Shown here: in pieces, positions 6,397 through 7,733 of the stretch | Numbering within the stretch: position 1 is the stretch's first letter | How the letters are laid out: each line of letters opens with the position of its first letter | Assembly (NCBI GenBank): GCA_946887295.1 | Contig: CAMPKP010000152.1 | Span: 1 to 7,733 of the forward strand | Source: an uncultured Gemmatimonadota bacterium | GTDB taxonomy: Bacteria > Gemmatimonadota > Gemmatimonadetes > Gemmatimonadales > GWC2-71-9 | Direction of reading: 5' to 3' | DNA length: 7,733 nucleotides | Translations under genes and position numbers: made by a program | Notes under the pieces: generated by a model | Seen by the model: only the letters and a program-made list of their open reading frames with translations | What the model was told of the DNA's origin: nothing | The model's database searches: none

Positions 6397-7371
6397 TCAA
6401 CGGACCTCCCAGGCGGTCGGAATCTCGTTCGCGCTCTCGCGCTCGCTGTTCAGCGCCACTTCCGCTACCAGGCCGAGCATCAGCAGATAGAAAGCGGCGC
6501 CGGCGCACAGCAGCGCCGCACCGGGGAAGACCAGGGCCTCCGCCTTCGACGGAACGAATCGGGCCGCGGCCACCACCGCCATCGCCGCGAAGAGCAGCGC
6601 GCCGGCCACCATCGGGGCGGCGAGCGTGCCGAATCCGAGCAGCGGCCGCGAGCGGAAGGTGGTGATCATCTTGAGGGTGAGGAGGTCCACCAGGACCTTC
6701 ACCGTCCGTGAGATTCCGTATTTGCTCTCGCCGAAGCGCCGCGCGTGATGGCGGACCGGCATCTCGGTGATGCGAGCACCCACGCTCGCGCTGAGCGCCG
6801 GGATGAAGCGATGCTGCTCCGCGTAGAGCGAGATCCGGTCCAGCAGGTCCCGGCGGTACGCCTTGAGGGAGCAGCCGTTGTCGGTGATCTGCACGCCGGT
6901 CAGGCGGCGGATGATGCGGTTGGCGACCCAGGACGGGACCTTCCGCAGCAGAAACTTGTCCTGCCGCTGCTGGCGCCACCCGCAGACCAGATCGTAGCCC
7001 TCGTCGAGCTTGGCGAGCAGCGCCGGTATGTCCCGGGGATCGTTCTGCAGGTCGCCGTCAAGCGAGACGACCACGCGGCCGCGGGCGTGGTCGAACCCGG
7101 CCATCATCGCGGCCGTCTGCCCCACGTTCTGGCCCAGGCCGAGCCCCCGGACCCGTGGGTCGCGGCCGGACGCCTCGGCGACACGGGCCCAGGTGTCGTC
7201 CCGGCTGCCGTCGTCCACCAGGATCACCTCGAAGGCGCCGGAATAGCCGGCGAGCGCCTCCAGGATCCACTCGACGAGAGGACCCACGTTCTGAGACTCG
7301 TTGTACAGAGGCGCGACCACCGAGAGATCGAGCTGGTCGGTGGCCGGCGCCCCGGACGGGATCGAGGGCAT
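6397..7371 (-). CDS. GT2 family glycosyltransferase, GtrB/ArnC/DPM1-like, membrane anchored
   Basis: From ATG 7369-7371 the protein has 324 residues. The GT-A domain opens with LSVVAPLYNES (16-26), followed by VDDGSRDDT (52-60) for the nucleotide and LDGDLQNDP (104-112) carrying the metal-binding DxD. DNGCSLKAYRRDLL (164-177) and RFGESKYG (212-219) match the acceptor side of polyprenyl-phosphate glycosyltransferases. Two membrane helices follow (about 244-270 and 280-305). The family moves a sugar from a nucleotide donor to polyprenyl phosphate, giving a lipid-linked monosaccharide for use on the outer face, or adds a sugar to a lipid-linked chain. All motifs are intact, so activity is expected; the sugar cannot be told. 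A TTG at 7405-7407 would add 12 Ser/Pro-rich residues, but it lacks a ribosome-binding site, whereas GGAAAG lies 10 nt before the ATG. It is the first gene after the spacer, so a promoter just upstream is plausible. Confidence 0.9.
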   Translation of the reverse strand: MPSIPSGAPATDQLDLSVVAPLYNESQNVGPLVEWILEALAGYSGAFEVILVDDGSRDDTWARVAEASGRDPRVRGLGLGQNVGQTAAMMAGFDHARGRVVVSLDGDLQNDPRDIPALLAKLDEGYDLVCGWRQQRQDKFLLRKVPSWVANRIIRRLTGVQITDNGCSLKAYRRDLLDRISLYAEQHRFIPALSASVGARITEMPVRHHARRFGESKYGISRTVKVLVDLLTLKMITTFRSRPLLGFGTLAAPMVAGALLFAAMAVVAAARFVPSKAEALVFPGAALLCAGAAFYLLMLGLVAEVALNSERESANEIPTAWEVR

Positions 7372-7454
7372 GGCGCGCGAGCTTTCCGCTGTTGGACTCG
7401 GTTGCAAGATATTGACTTGGCGGACGCCTTACCAGCAATCCGCGTTCCGCCGGC

Positions 7455-7469
7455 GCGCCCTCCGGGCGC
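7455..7469 (-). other. short stem-loop in leader
   Basis: GCGCCC and GGGCGC form a perfect 6-bp stem around a 3-nt loop. It is seen directly in the sequence. No U-tract follows on either strand, so it is not a standard terminator. It may fold in the leader RNA, or be a chance product of GC-rich DNA. Confidence 0.3.
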
Positions 7470-7488
7470 ACGATCCAAGGCGCCGCCC

Positions 7489-7502
7489 CTCAACGGCTTG
7501 AG
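7489..7502 (-). other. short stem-loop in leader
   Basis: CTCAA and TTGAG pair around the 4-nt loop CGGC (complement GCCG in the minus-strand RNA). It is a weak 5-bp stem, noted because it lies between two stronger hairpins in the same spacer. No function is apparent. Confidence 0.2.
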
Positions 7503-7514
7503 CCCCGAGGGTGC

Positions 7515-7535
7515 CCCGACCCCGGAGGGGTCGGG
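7515..7535 (-). terminator. strong hairpin, possible terminator or RNA 3'-end element after the glycosylphosphotransferase gene
   Basis: CCCGACCCC and GGGGTCGGG form a perfect 9-bp, almost all-GC stem with a 3-nt loop, 70 nt downstream of the glycosylphosphotransferase stop on the minus strand. Its position and stability fit an intrinsic terminator or mRNA-stabilising stem, but no run of T follows in the direction of transcription. Termination may therefore be partial, Rho-assisted or absent. It is the strongest inverted repeat I saw in the window. Confidence 0.4.
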
Positions 7536-7604
7536 AGTGGCGGATCGCACGGATGGGGCCAGGGAACGACAGCGACGACTCGAGACCGACCGGCAGGGCG
7601 AGGC

Positions 7605-7733
7605 TCACCAGCCTCCGCGGCGGAGGAAAATCACCGGGATGGTCTGCAGCATGATGCGGAGGTCTTCGCCCAGGCTCCGGCGCCGGATGTACTCCAGGTC
7701 GTAGCGGACCTTGGTCCGCACGTCGTCGAGCGA
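7605..7733 (-). CDS. C-terminal end of polyprenyl-phosphate glycosylphosphotransferase (bacterial sugar transferase; 5' end outside window)
   Basis: The last 42 codons and the TGA stop (7605-7607) are visible; the rest lies beyond the right edge. The fragment contains VRYDLEYIRRRSL followed by EDLRIMLQTIPVIF and ends in RRGGW. This is the characteristic tail of the WcaJ/WbaP/EpsL-type monotopic phosphoglycosyltransferases, whose usual ending is close to VxYDLyYIrnwSl-lDlkIllkTipvvl. These enzymes start glycan assembly by moving a sugar-1-phosphate from a nucleotide sugar to undecaprenyl phosphate at the inner membrane. The fragment is too short to predict the sugar or the total length, but its tail is conserved enough that the family call is safe. 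It is upstream of and co-directional with the rest of the locus, separated by the hairpin-bearing spacer. Confidence 0.85.
   Translation of the reverse strand, partial: SLDDVRTKVRYDLEYIRRRSLGEDLRIMLQTIPVIFLRRGGW

Larger units (their letters stand above)
7372..7604 (-). promoter_or_regulatory. intergenic leader between glycosylphosphotransferase and GT2 gene
   Basis: This 233-nt spacer is the only sizeable non-coding stretch in the window. It holds, in transcription order, hairpins at 7515-7535, 7489-7502 and 7455-7469, then a comparatively AT-rich patch (about 7399-7440) before the GT2 start. The patch is the most likely place for a promoter, but I could not find a convincing -35/-10 pair with normal spacing. 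No ops/JUMPstart GGCGGTAG element was found. A separate promoter for the downstream genes, or an attenuated read-through arrangement, are both possible. Confidence 0.35.

Noticed and set aside
4617..6665. A 682-codon open frame on the plus strand
   Set aside because: It is antisense to three recognised genes, rich in Arg, His, Gln, Glu and Ala without motifs, and is explained by GC-biased third codon positions of the minus-strand genes.
7372..7407. TTG start giving the first GT2 12 extra residues
   Set aside because: There is no ribosome-binding site before it, and the extra residues are Ser/Pro-rich without conservation signals; the ATG at 7371 has GGAAAG at suitable spacing.
7399..7440. 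Sigma-70 style promoter in the AT-richer patch
   Set aside because: Elements resembling TTGCTG and TATCTT occur on the minus strand but are about 21 nt apart and match poorly; on the plus strand TTGACT has no -10 partner. It is not strong enough to call a site.
7612..7626. Inverted repeat CCTCCG/CGGAGG followed by AAAA on the plus strand
   Set aside because: It lies within the coding end of the glycosylphosphotransferase. On the minus strand the T-run precedes the stem instead of following it, so it is not a terminator of that gene.
1..7733. Search for mobile elements, CRISPR repeats, tRNA/rRNA genes and defence genes
   Set aside because: No transposase, terminal repeats, spaced direct repeats, RNA-gene motifs or defence-family domains were recognised; the whole window is explained by glycan-assembly genes and their spacers.

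Overview
The window is one end of a surface-polysaccharide (exopolysaccharide, capsule or O-antigen-like) biosynthesis locus from a GC-rich bacterium. Base composition is strongly GC, GTG starts are common, and third codon positions are so GC-rich that long meaningless ORFs lie open on the opposite strand. No taxonomic marker is present. A free-living high-GC phylum (Gemmatimonadota, Acidobacteriota, Myxococcota or similar) would fit, but this is a guess. No tRNA, rRNA, CRISPR array, insertion sequence or phage gene is visible.

All eight recognised genes are on the minus strand, so transcription runs from high to low coordinates. In that order: (1) the last 42 codons of an initiating polyprenyl-phosphate glycosylphosphotransferase (7605-7733); (2) a 233-nt spacer with hairpins, the only sizeable non-coding stretch; (3) a canonical membrane-anchored GT2 glycosyltransferase (6397-7371); (4) a second GT2-fold protein lacking the usual catalytic aspartates (5409-6395); (5) a full-length GlpD-like FAD-dependent oxidoreductase (3864-5381); (6) a GT4 glycosyltransferase (2692-3867); (7) a Wzx-like flippase (1475-2695); (8) a SAM-dependent methyltransferase (693-1478); (9) a VanZ-family membrane protein that runs off the left edge (1-688).

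Genes (3) to (9) are packed as an operon. Gaps are 1, 27 and 4 nt, and three consecutive junctions overlap by the tetranucleotide GTGA. The likely division of labour is this: the glycosylphosphotransferase loads the first sugar phosphate on the lipid carrier; the GT2 and GT4 enzymes extend or supply the glycan; the methyltransferase and possibly the oxidoreductase modify it; the flippase exports the lipid-linked unit. No Wzy polymerase, Wza/Wzc export gene or nucleotide-sugar synthesis gene lies in the window, so the locus probably extends beyond it.

The parts most worth attention are the GT2-fold protein without catalytic acids, directly downstream of its canonical relative, and the GlpD-like flavoprotein placed inside the glycan operon and overlapping the GT4 gene.
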